DNA of 64,000 nt from Tigheibacillus halophilus (GCF_042683165.1 NZ_JBHUIZ010000005.1:186001-250000); one strand, 5' to 3'. Counted from the first letter of the stretch, positions 8,870-18,427 are shown. Numbers and translations are program-made. The notes: generated from the letters alone by a model not told the origin.

Positions 8870-10278
8870 ATGGAAAAAATTATAACAAAGCTATTTAAAT
8901 TAATAAAGGATACAACAAATCTGTTGGGAATGGAAGATAGAGCACAAATCCTGATGTATGAGCTGTTTGGTTCCTTAGTGGGGCGTGTGTTCACTGAATT
9001 GGATAATGTTATTGTTTCGTAGCGATGGGCAGATGGCTGGAAAGCGGAAAGAACGGATTCAAGGAGTCTCCATTTTATGTTTGGGACAGTTATCTTTAAT
9101 CATACCTTGATGCACGATAAAAATGGCAAGGCAGTCTATCCATTTGACGAGTGGATTGGTCTGCGAAAGAGGCAGCGGTATAGCCCATTAGTTGAGCTGA
9201 AAGTGGCTGAAATGGCGAGTGAAAGCACTTATCGGCAAGTGGCACGGACGCTTGAAGAATGGACGCCTGTGAATTTAAGCCATCAAACGGTAGGAAACAT
9301 GGTGAAGGCAGTTGGAAAAGCCCAAGCAGATGCAGATAAGGAAATGGTAACGGAATTGGATGAGGCCGCGTCCCTACCAGATGGGAAAAAGGTTGATTTT
9401 TACTATGCGGAAGCAGACGATGTCTTTATTCGCGGGCTGAAAAAGAAACAAAGTATGGAAGTGCACCATACAGTCATGTACGAGGGTTGGAATGTAAATG
9501 GTAAACGTGTTTCTTTAAAGGAACCGGTGGTGGTTATGACGATGCAATCCACGGATGTATTTTGGGATGAAACACAGGCAATGGCAGCGAATCGCTATGC
9601 ATTGGAAGACGCGCAAGTGGTCACCAACAGTGATGGCGGCCTAGGCCATACGGTTGAAAGGTTTCAAACAGCCTTCTCCCAATCGAATAAACCCGTGTTG
9701 AATCAATTGGATGATTACCATGTTTCCCAAGGCTTCAATCGTGCTTTTGGCAGTGGTAACACCACATACAAGAACGCGACCAAAAAAGCTTTGAAAAAAC
9801 ATGATAAAGATGCATTCAGACTTCAACTGGACACTTAAGAAAGTACATTGGAAGATGATAAGCAGATCGAGAAGATTGATATATTCCGTGGCTCCATTCT
9901 CAAGAACTGGGAACGCATTTATGACTGGCGGGAAAACATGATGGACTGCCCGGAAGGGGCAGGAAATTGGGTGCTATGTAGTTCAACCAAAGGCATATTT
10001 CTTTTCGCATGAAAAAGCGAGGGATGCACTGGAGTGTAGCTGGTGGCGAGGCTATGGTGAAAATTAAACAGGGAATGTTGAACAATACTTTGAGAAGGGC
10101 CTATCTTAACGTAAATGACCGAAGTGCCAGGAAACAGCGAGATGTGAAAAAGGCTGTCAGAGTAGCCCAATTTCTACGTCAGCCAACACTGCCATCTATT
10201 GGGGCACAACAGGGCTCTATTGCGTTGTATACGGCACATTCCACAGCAACTGGAAACTTGGTCAAGGCATTACAATAA
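8870..10278 (+). mobile_element. ISLre2-family transposase relic
   Basis: The translation MEKIITKLFKLIKDTTNLLG, later ADGWKAERTD, YPFDEWIGLRKRQRYSPLVE, KVAEMASESTYRQVARTLEE and MKKRGMHWSVAGGEAMVKIK is that of ISLre2 (DUF/UPF0236) transposases of about 470 residues. It is broken by in-frame stops at 9020-9022 and 9836-9838, one frameshift near 9960 and a further stop (TAG for the residue after LGAM) near 9985. The element's outer ends are not certain; GGTGGGGGCATAGGG at about 8768 looks like the left end and the right end lies before about 10440. Inactive copy. Confidence 0.88.
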
Positions 10279-10447
10279 CTCCTTGTTTTTGATGGAAGGG
10301 TCTTTGGTTTTGAAGACCGTTCCGGCAAAAATGAGACCAGCAAGCAAAGCGCGGTAGCTGAAAAAGTGTACAAAATGAGAGCGCCGGAAATATTGACCTA
10401 TTAACACTGTCGAGAAAAACTTAACACATACTTTTCGGAATACTGTG

Positions 10448-10476
10448 TTGACAATATTTTAATAGAGTATTATACT
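10448..10476 (+). promoter_or_regulatory. Sigma-A promoter of the beta-glucoside operon
   Basis: TTGACA at 10448-10453, 17-bp spacer, TATACT at 10471-10476: near-consensus. Transcripts would begin just ahead of the duplicated antiterminator leader. Confidence 0.8.
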
Positions 10477-10600
10477 GAATTTAAATTAAATGGGATTGTA
10501 ACTTCTTTAAAAGGCATAACCTATACTCATAACTGAGTATTATACTGAATTTAATAAATAGGACTGTAACTTCTTTGAAGGCATAACCTATACTCATAAT
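10465..10600 (+). repeat. 70-bp tandem duplication of the operon leader
   Basis: Two copies start with GAGTATTATACTGAATTTAA at 10465 and 10535 and end with GGCATAACCTATACTCATAA. Each carries a ribonucleic antiterminator (RAT) core: GGGATTGTAACTTC near 10492 and AGGACTGTAACTTC near 10560, both followed by GGCATAACC. The copies differ at several positions, so the duplication is not recent. Confidence 0.85.
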
Positions 10601-10641
10601 TATTTATGTGTATTGGAGGTGTCTTTAAAGAAGTTTTTTTT
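10558..10641 (+). promoter_or_regulatory. RAT antiterminator overlapping a terminator (LicT-type switch)
   Basis: AACTTCTTT (10568-10576, inside the second RAT) pairs with AAAGAAGTT (10627-10635), which runs into a T stretch to 10641: an intrinsic terminator. The RAT hairpin uses the same left arm, so binding of an active LicT/BglG protein would block termination. The first RAT copy contains the same AACTTCTTT arm and could also pair with the terminator's right arm. Confidence 0.85.
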
Positions 10642-10662
10642 GATTAATAGAGGTGAATATGG

Positions 10663-11490
10663 ATGTTAGTTAAAAAGAAGATAAACAATAATTTTGCGTT
10701 GTGCGTAGATTCTAACAGCCAAGAGTTAATAGCTTATGGACTTGGTATTGGATTTGGCAAAATTCCGTATGAACTAACTGATTTATCCAAAATCGAAAGA
10801 ACTTTTTACAATGTGGACAGCCAAATGTATTTTTTAGTTGGGAATATTTCGGATGACATATTTAAGATTTCCTCTAGAATCGTTGATTTGGCAAATGCTT
10901 ATTTGAATGAATCATTATCACAAAATCTTGTTTTTTCTCTTGCGGATCACATTCAATTTGCAATTGAAAGAAAAAAAAGAGGGATTTTTGTAAAAAATCC
11001 CTTAGGAAGAGATGTGGAGTATCTTTATAAAAAAGAAATGCAAGTTGGTCGAATTGCCCGTCAGCTTATTTCTGACGAATTAAATATTTTATTACCTCGT
11101 GAAGAAGAAGCAAATATAGCGGTACATTTTATTATGGCCGAAACAAATATTGATAATGTACAAGAACTTGAGAAAACGGAAGGAATAATAGATAATGTGG
11201 CAAATATTATAGAAAAAGAACTAAATTTTAAAATTAATAAAGAAAGCACACAATACACACGGTTTTTAGTGCACCTAGAATATTTATTTAAAAGAATTTC
11301 ACAACAAGATAAGGCGCGTAAATCTAAAAGCAAAATGTATGCGATAACAAAATCTGAATATCCTGCAGTTAATAATGCAGTTCTTTTACTTGAAGAATAC
11401 CTGCATTCAGAATATAGACAGCATTTAAATGAAGATGAGCTTCTATATTTATTACTTCACATTAACCGACTGTTCAATGCGGAGAATTAA
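10663..11490 (+). CDS. licT: LicT/BglG-family transcription antiterminator
   Basis: 275 residues. Residues about 1-57 are the RNA-binding CAT domain (MLVKKKINNNFALCVDSN, with GKIPYELTD), followed by two PTS regulation domains (PRD1 with LSLADH-like ADHIQFAIER, PRD2 with FLVHLEYLFKR and LLLHINRL). Histidines in the PRDs receive phosphate from HPr and the EIIB of the cognate PTS, so the protein binds the leader RAT only when substrate is present and better PTS sugars are absent. It is preceded by its own RAT/terminator and followed by the PTS gene it should control. Length is normal for the family. Confidence 0.9.
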   Translation: MLVKKKINNNFALCVDSNSQELIAYGLGIGFGKIPYELTDLSKIERTFYNVDSQMYFLVGNISDDIFKISSRIVDLANAYLNESLSQNLVFSLADHIQFAIERKKRGIFVKNPLGRDVEYLYKKEMQVGRIARQLISDELNILLPREEEANIAVHFIMAETNIDNVQELEKTEGIIDNVANIIEKELNFKINKESTQYTRFLVHLEYLFKRISQQDKARKSKSKMYAITKSEYPAVNNAVLLLEEYLHSEYRQHLNEDELLYLLLHINRLFNAEN

Positions 11491-11540
11491 ACTTTAGATT
11501 ATTGCAAAGTTACTAATTAGGGGGGGGGAGTTATCTTGTA

Positions 11541-13436
11541 ATGAATAAATATGAAAATTTATCTAAGCATATTCTTGAATATATTGGCGGGAAGGATAAT
11601 GTAGTTTCTTACACTAATTGTGTGACACGTTTGCGGATTGTAACTAAGGATAGAAGTATCATAGATATAGAACAAATTCAAAAACTAAAAGGTGTTTTAG
11701 GTACACAGTTTGTAGGTGAGCAACTTCAAATAATTATTGGTCAAGATGTAGTCAATGTAGCAAATGCTTTTGGTGAAGTCTTAGGAAAAAATTCAAACGA
11801 CCTTATAAAAAACGATGTAGATAAACCAAAAAAAAGGTTTACAGTTAAATCATTTTTTTCAGATACTTTAATCGGTACGCTATCTGCATGTGTTTTTCCA
11901 GTATTACCCATTTTCATGGGAGCTGGAATGATAAAATTAATTGTTAATATTTTAGGTCCGAATCTTCTGAATTGGTTTTCTGAAGATAGCAATCTTTTAC
12001 GGCTTCTAGGTCTTGTGGGAGATGCAGGGTTTTATTTCATGCCAGTTTTCATTGCGTGGTCGGCTGCACGACACTTCAAAACAAGTATTCCAATGGCAAT
12101 ATTTTTAGGTTCAATATTAGTTCATCCTGAGCTAATCAATATTGTAACAGAAGGAAAAGACTTTAGTGTTTATGGAATCCCTATGACTTTAACAACTTAT
12201 ACAAATCAACTCATTCCTTCTATTCTAATTGTATGGATCATGTCGTACGTCTATAAGTATGTTGAAAAAGTAATTCCACAATCATTACGTTACGTTTTTG
12301 TACCTATGGTGACAGCTTTAATTATGTTGCCTTTAATGTTATCTTTCATTGGACCTTTTGGAACGTATGTCGGAATTTTAATTGCAAATGTTGTGAATTG
12401 GCTAGCGGCAACGGTAGGACCTCTAGCTGTTGGCATAATTGGTGGCCTATGGTATATCCTTGTTGGGTTAGGTATGGATAAAGCCTTATTACCAATAATT
12501 TTTAATCAGTTCTCTACTCAAGGTTATGATGATTTATTTTGGTTGAGTGCAGTAGTGGGTACATATGCTTTAATGGGGGTCGCTTTGGCACATGTTATTC
12601 GAAGCAAAAAAGAGGAAAGAGGTTTGGGAATTTCAAACTCGATTACTTTAATATTTGGTGGCGTAAGTGAACCAACATTATTTAGTGTGATTTTTCGTTT
12701 CAAGAAAGCAATTATGTGGCTTTTTGCAGGTGGATTTATAGGAGGAGCGATTGCCTCAATTTTTAACGTTAAAGCGTATGCTTACGGTGCTGGGAATCTA
12801 TTGTTTTTTACAGTGTTTGCCGGTGGTGATGGAAAAGCTTTTGTACCTGGCATAATTGCTTGTGCAGTATCTTTCGCTGTTAGTTTTTCTTTGAGTCTAA
12901 TTTTTGGTTTTGGTGAGGTTAAAAAAGACAAAACTGAATTGGAATTAAAAAAAGAAAATAATGTAAACTTTTCAGCAACGGAACCTGATGAAAAGAATAC
13001 TATTTTATCGCCATTGAGAGGCAAGGTTCTCTCTCTTAAAGATGTTAAGGATTCTACCTTTTCAAATAATTTAGTGGGAACGGGATGCGCTATATTTCCA
13101 TCGGAAGGGAAAGTTATTGCTCCTTTTGATGGAGAAGTGATTTCAGTGTTTCCAACAAATCACGCTATAGGGTTGAAAAGAAAAGACGGTTTGGAATTAA
13201 TGATTCATATAGGATTAGAAACTGTTAATGAAAATGGTAAGGGGTACACTCCAAATGTAAAGGCAGGTGATAGCATAAGTAAAGGTGAAATTATTATGGA
13301 ATTTGATCTCGATTATCTGGTAAAAAAGGGTTATGATATGACAACGCCTATCATAGTAACCTCTGGACAGAAGGCAGTACCTTTAGTAGAAGAGCAGGTA
13401 GTAAATCCAACTGAACAGTTATTACTGTTAGTTTAA
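11541..13436 (+). CDS. bglP: beta-glucoside PTS permease, EIIBCA
   Basis: 631 residues in B-C-A order. EIIB has the phosphorylated cysteine in YTNCVTRLRIV (C27). Residues about 100-460 form the multi-span EIIC glucose-superfamily membrane domain (GGVSEPTLFSV motif). The C-terminal EIIA (from about 480) has the phospho-histidine in LMIHIGLETV (H556). The enzyme imports and phosphorylates aryl- or alkyl-beta-glucosides at PEP expense. Start ATG follows a G-rich site (GGGGGGGGAG). It lies 50 bp behind licT; no phospho-beta-glucosidase follows, so the hydrolase for the imported sugar phosphate must be elsewhere, or the third gene has another role. Exact sugar not determined. Confidence 0.92.
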   Translation: MNKYENLSKHILEYIGGKDNVVSYTNCVTRLRIVTKDRSIIDIEQIQKLKGVLGTQFVGEQLQIIIGQDVVNVANAFGEVLGKNSNDLIKNDVDKPKKRFTVKSFFSDTLIGTLSACVFPVLPIFMGAGMIKLIVNILGPNLLNWFSEDSNLLRLLGLVGDAGFYFMPVFIAWSAARHFKTSIPMAIFLGSILVHPELINIVTEGKDFSVYGIPMTLTTYTNQLIPSILIVWIMSYVYKYVEKVIPQSLRYVFVPMVTALIMLPLMLSFIGPFGTYVGILIANVVNWLAATVGPLAVGIIGGLWYILVGLGMDKALLPIIFNQFSTQGYDDLFWLSAVVGTYALMGVALAHVIRSKKEERGLGISNSITLIFGGVSEPTLFSVIFRFKKAIMWLFAGGFIGGAIASIFNVKAYAYGAGNLLFFTVFAGGDGKAFVPGIIACAVSFAVSFSLSLIFGFGEVKKDKTELELKKENNVNFSATEPDEKNTILSPLRGKVLSLKDVKDSTFSNNLVGTGCAIFPSEGKVIAPFDGEVISVFPTNHAIGLKRKDGLELMIHIGLETVNENGKGYTPNVKAGDSISKGEIIMEFDLDYLVKKGYDMTTPIIVTSGQKAVPLVEEQVVNPTEQLLLLV

Positions 13437-13466
13437 TTAAATTATAACTAAAAGGAGAAGAAGACA

Positions 13467-14378
13467 ATGGCTGAACGTTTATTAAGTGCAACTGCTTCAC
13501 AAATATCAAAAATGAATAAATTAGAACTAAAACAGTCAATTAAAGCAAGTGAAGGAAGAATTATAATGGCAGAGAACATGGTTATTTATAAACCATTGGT
13601 AGATCAGATAACTAGTGCTGAAATTCATGCAGGATTTAGCGCTGATATGTTATTGATGAATTTTTTCGATTTAAATCGCCCGTTCGTTAATGGATTAGAA
13701 ACAACTGATGACAATTTATTTGAGATTAAACCTAATGAAGATACGATTCGAATATTGAAAAAGATGACTGGAAGAGTTATTGGATTAAATTTAGAACCCG
13801 TTGACAAAGATGCAAATATGTTAGAAGAGCGTAAAGACATTTCTGATGGTCGTATTGCGACAGCTGAGAACTTTGTGAAAGCGAACGATATGGGATTTGA
13901 CTTTGTTTGCATAACAGGTAATCCTCGTACAGGTGTGGATAACAAGAGCATTTTAAACGCAATTAAATTAGCTAAAGAGAACTTTGGTGGGTTAATTATT
14001 GCTGGAAAAATGCATAGCGCTGGTGTAGATGAACCAATAATTGACCTTCAAACAGTAGATGCATTTATTGAAACAGGTGCGGATATTATTTTGGTGCCTT
14101 CAGTTGGCACGATTCCGGAACATGACGATGAAACACAAAAAGAAATTGTTAAAGAAGCACATTCAAAAGGTGCATTAGTAATGTCATCTATAGGGACAAG
14201 TCAAGAAAGCTCGTCTGCACATACTTTAGAAGATATTGGTCTTCGCAACAAAATTTGTGGTGTAGATATTCAACATATAGGAGATTGTTCCTCACCAGAA
14301 ACTATTTATGCTTTAAGTGTGGCTATTAGAGGGACGCGCCATACATTTAATCGTATGAGTTTATCGGTAAACCGTTAA
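13467..14378 (+). CDS. DUF7916-like protein, TIM-barrel type, in PTS operon
   Basis: 303 residues, cytoplasmic, no signal. Sequences of this kind have been labelled haloacid dehalogenase-like or DUF7916, but the pattern (EIHAGFSADMLLMNFFDLNR, VIGLNLEPVDKD, FDFVCITGNPRTGVD, IIAGKMHSAGVD, ETGADIILVPSVGT) looks like successive strands of a TIM barrel similar to PEP-mutase or aldolase-like enzymes. It is 30 bp after bglP and ends at the operon terminator, so it probably acts on the imported phospho-sugar or a product. I cannot name the reaction. AAAGGAGAAG precedes the start. Confidence 0.7.
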   Translation: MAERLLSATASQISKMNKLELKQSIKASEGRIIMAENMVIYKPLVDQITSAEIHAGFSADMLLMNFFDLNRPFVNGLETTDDNLFEIKPNEDTIRILKKMTGRVIGLNLEPVDKDANMLEERKDISDGRIATAENFVKANDMGFDFVCITGNPRTGVDNKSILNAIKLAKENFGGLIIAGKMHSAGVDEPIIDLQTVDAFIETGADIILVPSVGTIPEHDDETQKEIVKEAHSKGALVMSSIGTSQESSSAHTLEDIGLRNKICGVDIQHIGDCSSPETIYALSVAIRGTRHTFNRMSLSVNR

Positions 14379-14423
14379 ATTTAAAATATGTAATTGTAAA
14401 AGTTTACCTTATTACATTAACTG

Positions 14424-14470
14424 GACCCTTAAAGTTAACTAAAATAGTAACTTTAAGGGTCTTTATTTAA
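14424..14470 (+). terminator. Terminator of the beta-glucoside operon
   Basis: GACCCTTAAAGTTA (from 14424) pairs with TAACTTTAAGGGTC (to about 14461), followed by TTTATTT. The remaining 300 bases before the next gene hold no recognisable feature. Confidence 0.9.
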
Positions 14471-14769
14471 AAATTATATTTTTATTGATTTTGAGATTTA
14501 CATTAATAATTCAACGTTGGAGACTGATAACTTGGAGGGATAGCCACTATTAGAGTGAATTTTCCTTAACGTATGTTTTCCGCGAAAGTACTCACTACTA
14601 AAATTACCGAACCGTGAGTAAAAGCATCATTTTCCCCACAGTTATCCATCAGACTATGAATTTCATCCCACTACCCGTAACAACCAAAACTTCCCCCCAT
14701 CATTTTGTTTAAACCGACAAAGCGTGTATAATGATAGTAGTATGAAAAGAAAGAATGGGGTCGATCAAA

Positions 14770-15141
14770 ATGGTCCAATCAATCAATACAAAAGTCGATT
14801 TAGTTATTGATGGAACCTCACATTTGGGAATTTCAGATTATGGTAAGATCATGATTGGCGACAAAGGATTTGAATTCTTTAATCATCGTGATGCACGTAA
14901 ATTTATTCAAATTCCTTGGGAGGAAGTTGATTACGTGATCGCTTCCGTCTTGTTCAAGGGGAAATGGATTCCGCGTTATGCTATCCAAACGAAGCGGAAT
15001 GGAACCTATAAATTTTCCTCAAAAGATCCCAAAAGAGTCTTTCGGGCCATTCGCGAATATGTTGATCCGAATCATATGGTCCGGTCATTGGGTTTTTTTG
15101 ATGTAATCAAACGCAATTTCAAGCGTAAATCCAAAAAGTGA
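14770..15141 (+). CDS. DUF956 family protein (ManO-like)
   Basis: 123 residues from the ATG at 14770, chosen because family members begin MVQS-NTKVDLVID and because GGGGTCG lies seven bases upstream; an ATG at 14755 has a poor site. Core: KIMIGDKGFEFFNHRDARKF, FIQIPWEEVDYVIASV, TYKFSSKDPKRVFRAI. DUF956 genes accompany mannose-family PTS operons in Firmicutes and lactobacilli (ManO), where a regulatory role has been proposed. Here it lies 440 bp ahead of EIIAB with its own terminator between, so it is a separate transcript. Biochemical role unknown. Confidence 0.82.
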   Translation: MVQSINTKVDLVIDGTSHLGISDYGKIMIGDKGFEFFNHRDARKFIQIPWEEVDYVIASVLFKGKWIPRYAIQTKRNGTYKFSSKDPKRVFRAIREYVDPNHMVRSLGFFDVIKRNFKRKSKK

Positions 15142-15155
15142 TTGTTTAACATCCC

Positions 15156-15185
15156 AAGACAGGTCGAAACTTGTCTTTTTTTGTT
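15156..15185 (+). terminator. Terminator after DUF956 gene
   Basis: AAGACA (15156) with TTGTCTT and a T7 tail; the loop is about nine bases. Confidence 0.75.
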
Positions 15186-15381
15186 GGGTCATCTTGATAT
15201 TGTTACAAAGGTGGGAACAAATAACCATTTTCTTGAAAGAGAAAAAGGGGTGTGTTAAGCTATTTGATAGAAGCTTATTAAAGTAGTTCGGTTGCAGTTT
15301 TGTTTAACACTATCATTAAAGCCTTTTCAAAATCTAAATAAATAACCGTCGCATCTATTTTACGTGCTACTGATTCGATCA

Positions 15382-15480
15382 GGCATGAGTGAAAAGTAGT
15401 GATTAAAACGAAGAAAGAGGGGCTTTTTTATCCTTTTCCTTCATTTTAACTTACTAATCTACTTTTGCTCATGCCGTTTT
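15382..15480 (+). repeat. Long imperfect inverted repeat in mannose PTS leader
   Basis: GGCATGAG at 15382 pairs with CTCATGCC ending at 15475; inside, GAAAAGTAG pairs with CTACTTTT, ATTAAAAC roughly with the TTTTAACTTACTAAT stretch and GGGGCTTTTTTATCC forms the tip. T residues follow. It resembles an attenuator or large terminator ahead of the PTS operon (15582). No protein gene is visible from 15186 to 15581 and no sigma-54 -24/-12 element was found. Confidence 0.55.
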
Positions 15481-15581
15481 TATTACCGAAGATGTAACGC
15501 TTCAGATGAGCTGCAATAATACTACTTTAGGAGCTTGCCATGTTTATTTAATCCCTGACAATAATAAGAGGAGGTAAAAAG

Positions 15582-16550
15582 ATGGTAGGAATTATCATTG
15601 CCAGTCATGGTGAATTTGCTGATGGTATCTTGCAATCTGGAGCGATGATCTTTGGAGAACAAGAAAATGTAAAAGCAGTTACATTGATGCCAAGCGAAGG
15701 ACCTGATGATGTAAAGAGAAAAATGGAAGAAGCGATCACATCTTTCGACAACCAGGACGAAGTGTTATTCTTAGTCGATCTTTGGGGTGGTACTCCTTTC
15801 AACCAGGCCAGCGGTTTGATGGAAGCACACCAAGATAAATGGGCAATTGTTGCTGGTTTGAACTTAGCAATGCTGATCGAAGCTTATTCATCGCGGTTTT
15901 CAATGGATACAGCGCATGAGATTGCTGCGCATGTTCTCGACACAGCTAAAGAAGCGGTTAAAGTAAAGCCGGAAGAATTAGAACCTGCAGCGCCTGCAGC
16001 AGCAGCTGCACAGCCATCAGTTACAGGTGCGCCTGGTAAATTTGAATATGTGTTGGCGCGTATTGACTCTCGTTTACTTCATGGACAAGTGGCGACATCC
16101 TGGACCAAAAACACACTGCCAACACGTATCATCGTTGTATCTGATGAAGTGGCAAAGGATGAGCTTCGCAAAAAATTGATCCAGCAGGCTGCTCCTTCAG
16201 GTGTAAAAGCGCATGTTGTCCCTATTCATAAAATGATCGAACTTGCTAAAGATGATCAACACTTTGGCGGCCAGCGCGCGTTGCTTCTTTTCGAAAACCC
16301 GCAAGATGCGCTGCGAGTGGTTGAAGGCGGTGTTCCATTGGATACTATCAACGTTGGTTCGATGTCACACTCACCTGGTAAAGTTCAGCCGAATAAGGTA
16401 TTAGCCTTTAGCCAGGATGATCTTGATACTTTTAAAAAATTAAAAGAAGCAGGCGTGAAATTCGACGTTCGTAAAGTTCCGAACGATTCAAGAGGCAACA
16501 TGGATGAAATTATGAAAAGGGCTCAAGCAGAGTTAGACAAACAGAAATGA
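15582..16550 (+). CDS. mannose-family PTS EIIAB
   Basis: 322 residues. The N-terminal EIIA starts MVGIIIASHGEFADG, with phospho-acceptor H9. An Ala/Pro linker (residues about 128-148, PAAPAAAAAQPS) leads to EIIB, where H167 in DSRLLHGQVATSW takes the phosphate. Passes phosphate from HPr to hexoses entering through the IIC/IID channel; typical substrates are mannose, glucose, fructose or glucosamine. First gene of a three-gene operon with EIIC 33 bp and EIID further downstream. AGGAGG precedes the start. No LevR-type activator is in the window, so control is unknown. Confidence 0.93.
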   Translation: MVGIIIASHGEFADGILQSGAMIFGEQENVKAVTLMPSEGPDDVKRKMEEAITSFDNQDEVLFLVDLWGGTPFNQASGLMEAHQDKWAIVAGLNLAMLIEAYSSRFSMDTAHEIAAHVLDTAKEAVKVKPEELEPAAPAAAAAQPSVTGAPGKFEYVLARIDSRLLHGQVATSWTKNTLPTRIIVVSDEVAKDELRKKLIQQAAPSGVKAHVVPIHKMIELAKDDQHFGGQRALLLFENPQDALRVVEGGVPLDTINVGSMSHSPGKVQPNKVLAFSQDDLDTFKKLKEAGVKFDVRKVPNDSRGNMDEIMKRAQAELDKQK

Positions 16551-16583
16551 TCCTGATTATCAGAAAAAGGAGGATTAATCATT

Positions 16584-17390
16584 ATGGATTTGAATGTTAT
16601 TCAAATAATATTAGTGGTCATCATAGCATTTTTAGCTGGTATGGAAGGCATATTGGATGAATTCCACTTCCATCAGCCAATCATTGCTTGTACGTTAATT
16701 GGCTTAGTTACAGGACAATTAGCAGCTTGCCTGATCCTGGGCGGTACATTGCAACTGATCGCTTTAGGCTGGGCAAACATTGGGGCTGCTGTGGCACCGG
16801 ATGCTGCGTTGGCGTCTGTTGCATCTGCAATCATTTTAGTTTTAGGTGGACAAGGTCAAGCTGGTGTGACTTCTGCAATCGCGATTGCAGTTCCACTTGC
16901 GGTAGCCGGTTTATTATTGACAATCATCGTCCGTACGCTCGCAACTGGATTGGTACACTTGATGGATGCTGCAGCAAAAGAAGGCGATTTCAGAAAAGTA
17001 GAGCTGTGGCACATCGTCGGTATTATCATGCAGGGGTTACGTATTGCAATCCCGGCTGCATTGATTGTGGCTATTGGTGCAACACCTGTTAGAGAGTTGC
17101 TGCAAGCGATGCCGTCCTGGTTGACGGATGGTTTGGCAGTCGGCGGAGGAATGGTAGTAGCTGTTGGTTATGCAATGGTTATTAACATGATGGCAACAAA
17201 AGAAGTATGGCCATTCTTTGCGATTGGTTTTGTACTAGCGACTATTCCGGACATTACCTTATTGGGACTTGGCGGTATCGGCGTAGCGCTCGCTCTTATC
17301 TATTTGGCGCTTACGAAACAAGGCGGTTCGGGTAATGGCGGAAATGGAAACACCAGGGATCCGTTAGGCGATATTATCGATAACTACTAA
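16584..17390 (+). CDS. mannose-family PTS EIIC
   Basis: 268 residues, very hydrophobic, starting MDLNVIQIILVVIIAFLAGM with the conserved EGILDEFHFHQP and GLVTGQ stretches of EII-Sor/Man IIC. Together with IID it forms the membrane channel. The C-terminus ends in a short Gly/Asn-rich tail (GGSGNGGNGNTRDP), which is not needed by the family. AAAGGAGG lies upstream of the ATG. Same operon as EIIAB and IID. Confidence 0.93.
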   Translation: MDLNVIQIILVVIIAFLAGMEGILDEFHFHQPIIACTLIGLVTGQLAACLILGGTLQLIALGWANIGAAVAPDAALASVASAIILVLGGQGQAGVTSAIAIAVPLAVAGLLLTIIVRTLATGLVHLMDAAAKEGDFRKVELWHIVGIIMQGLRIAIPAALIVAIGATPVRELLQAMPSWLTDGLAVGGGMVVAVGYAMVINMMATKEVWPFFAIGFVLATIPDITLLGLGGIGVALALIYLALTKQGGSGNGGNGNTRDPLGDIIDNY

Positions 17391-17404
17391 AGAAGGAGGA
17401 GGAT

Positions 17405-18322
17405 ATGAAAATGGCACAAGAATTGAAATTATCTAGAAGAGATCGTGTTTCTATTTGGTGGCGTTCTACTTTCATTCAAGGATCATGGAACTATGAACGT
17501 ATGCAAAACGGCGGCTGGGCATTTTCCATGATTCCTGCGATTAAAAAGTTATATAAAACAAAAGAAGATCGTGCTGCTGCATTGCAACGTCACTTAGAGT
17601 TTTTCAATACACATCCATATGTGGCTTCCCCTATTATTGGCGTAACTTTAGCGCTTGAAGAAGAACGTGCAAATGGTGCGCCGGTTGACGACAAAGCAAT
17701 TCAAGGGGTTAAGGTCGGTATGATGGGGCCATTGGCAGGTATCGGGGATCCGACTTTCTGGTTCACCGTTAAACCGATCCTTGGTGCATTAGCGGCTTCT
17801 CTTGCGCTGACCGGCAATATACTTGGACCGATTCTTTACTTCGTTTTATGGAATCTCATTCGCATGGGATTCATGTGGTATTCACAAGAACTCGGGTACA
17901 AAGCTGGTTCCAAAATTACGGAAGACTTGTCTGGCGGATTACTCCAGGATATTACAAAAGGTGCATCGATACTGGGTATGTTCATCCTTGGTTCATTAGT
18001 TAATCGCTGGGTGAATGTAGCATTTACACCGACGGTATCTAAAGTTAAACTTGACGATGGTGCTTATATTGATTGGGATAAATTGCCTGCTGGAGCTGAA
18101 GGGATTAAAACCGCCTTGCAGCAGCAAGCTGACGGCCGTTCATTAACCAAATATGATATAACGACTTTACAAGACAACTTGGATAGCTTAATTCCTGGTT
18201 TAGCTGGATTGTTGATAACACTTCTTTGTATGTGGCTGCTCAGGAAGAGAGTCTCGCCGATTGTGATGATTCTTGGATTATTCGTGGTTGGTGTCATCTT
18301 CCACGCTATTCACTTGATGTAA
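17405..18322 (+). CDS. mannose-family PTS EIID
   Basis: 305 residues. N-terminal cytoplasmic part has the IID signature SIWWRSTFIQGSWNYERMQN and GWAFSMIPAIKKLY; GMMGPLAGIGDPTFWF precedes the membrane spans in the C-terminal half. Forms the sugar channel with IIC. Start 17405 has AAGGAGG with five-base spacing; ATG 17411 is the alternative. Last gene of the operon, followed by a strong terminator. Confidence 0.93.
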   Translation: MKMAQELKLSRRDRVSIWWRSTFIQGSWNYERMQNGGWAFSMIPAIKKLYKTKEDRAAALQRHLEFFNTHPYVASPIIGVTLALEEERANGAPVDDKAIQGVKVGMMGPLAGIGDPTFWFTVKPILGALAASLALTGNILGPILYFVLWNLIRMGFMWYSQELGYKAGSKITEDLSGGLLQDITKGASILGMFILGSLVNRWVNVAFTPTVSKVKLDDGAYIDWDKLPAGAEGIKTALQQQADGRSLTKYDITTLQDNLDSLIPGLAGLLITLLCMWLLRKRVSPIVMILGLFVVGVIFHAIHLM

Positions 18323-18377
18323 GAATAATGGGCGGGTTTTTCAAGGAATGAATCTAAGCCCGTAAATATACCAATAG

Positions 18378-18427
18378 AAAAGTGCCTCCTGGTATGAGAA
18401 GTCTACCAACATAAGGAGGTGCTTTTT
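18378..18427 (+). terminator. Terminator of mannose PTS operon
   Basis: AAAAGTGCCTCC with GGAGGTGCTTTTT, plus an inner TGGTA/TACCA stem. Confidence 0.85.

Noticed and set aside
15460..15581. CcpA cre site or sigma-54 promoter for the mannose PTS
   Set aside because: TGTAACGCTTCA near 15494 is one base short of the cre spacing, no TGGC-N8-TTGC element was found, and no LevR-type activator is in the window.
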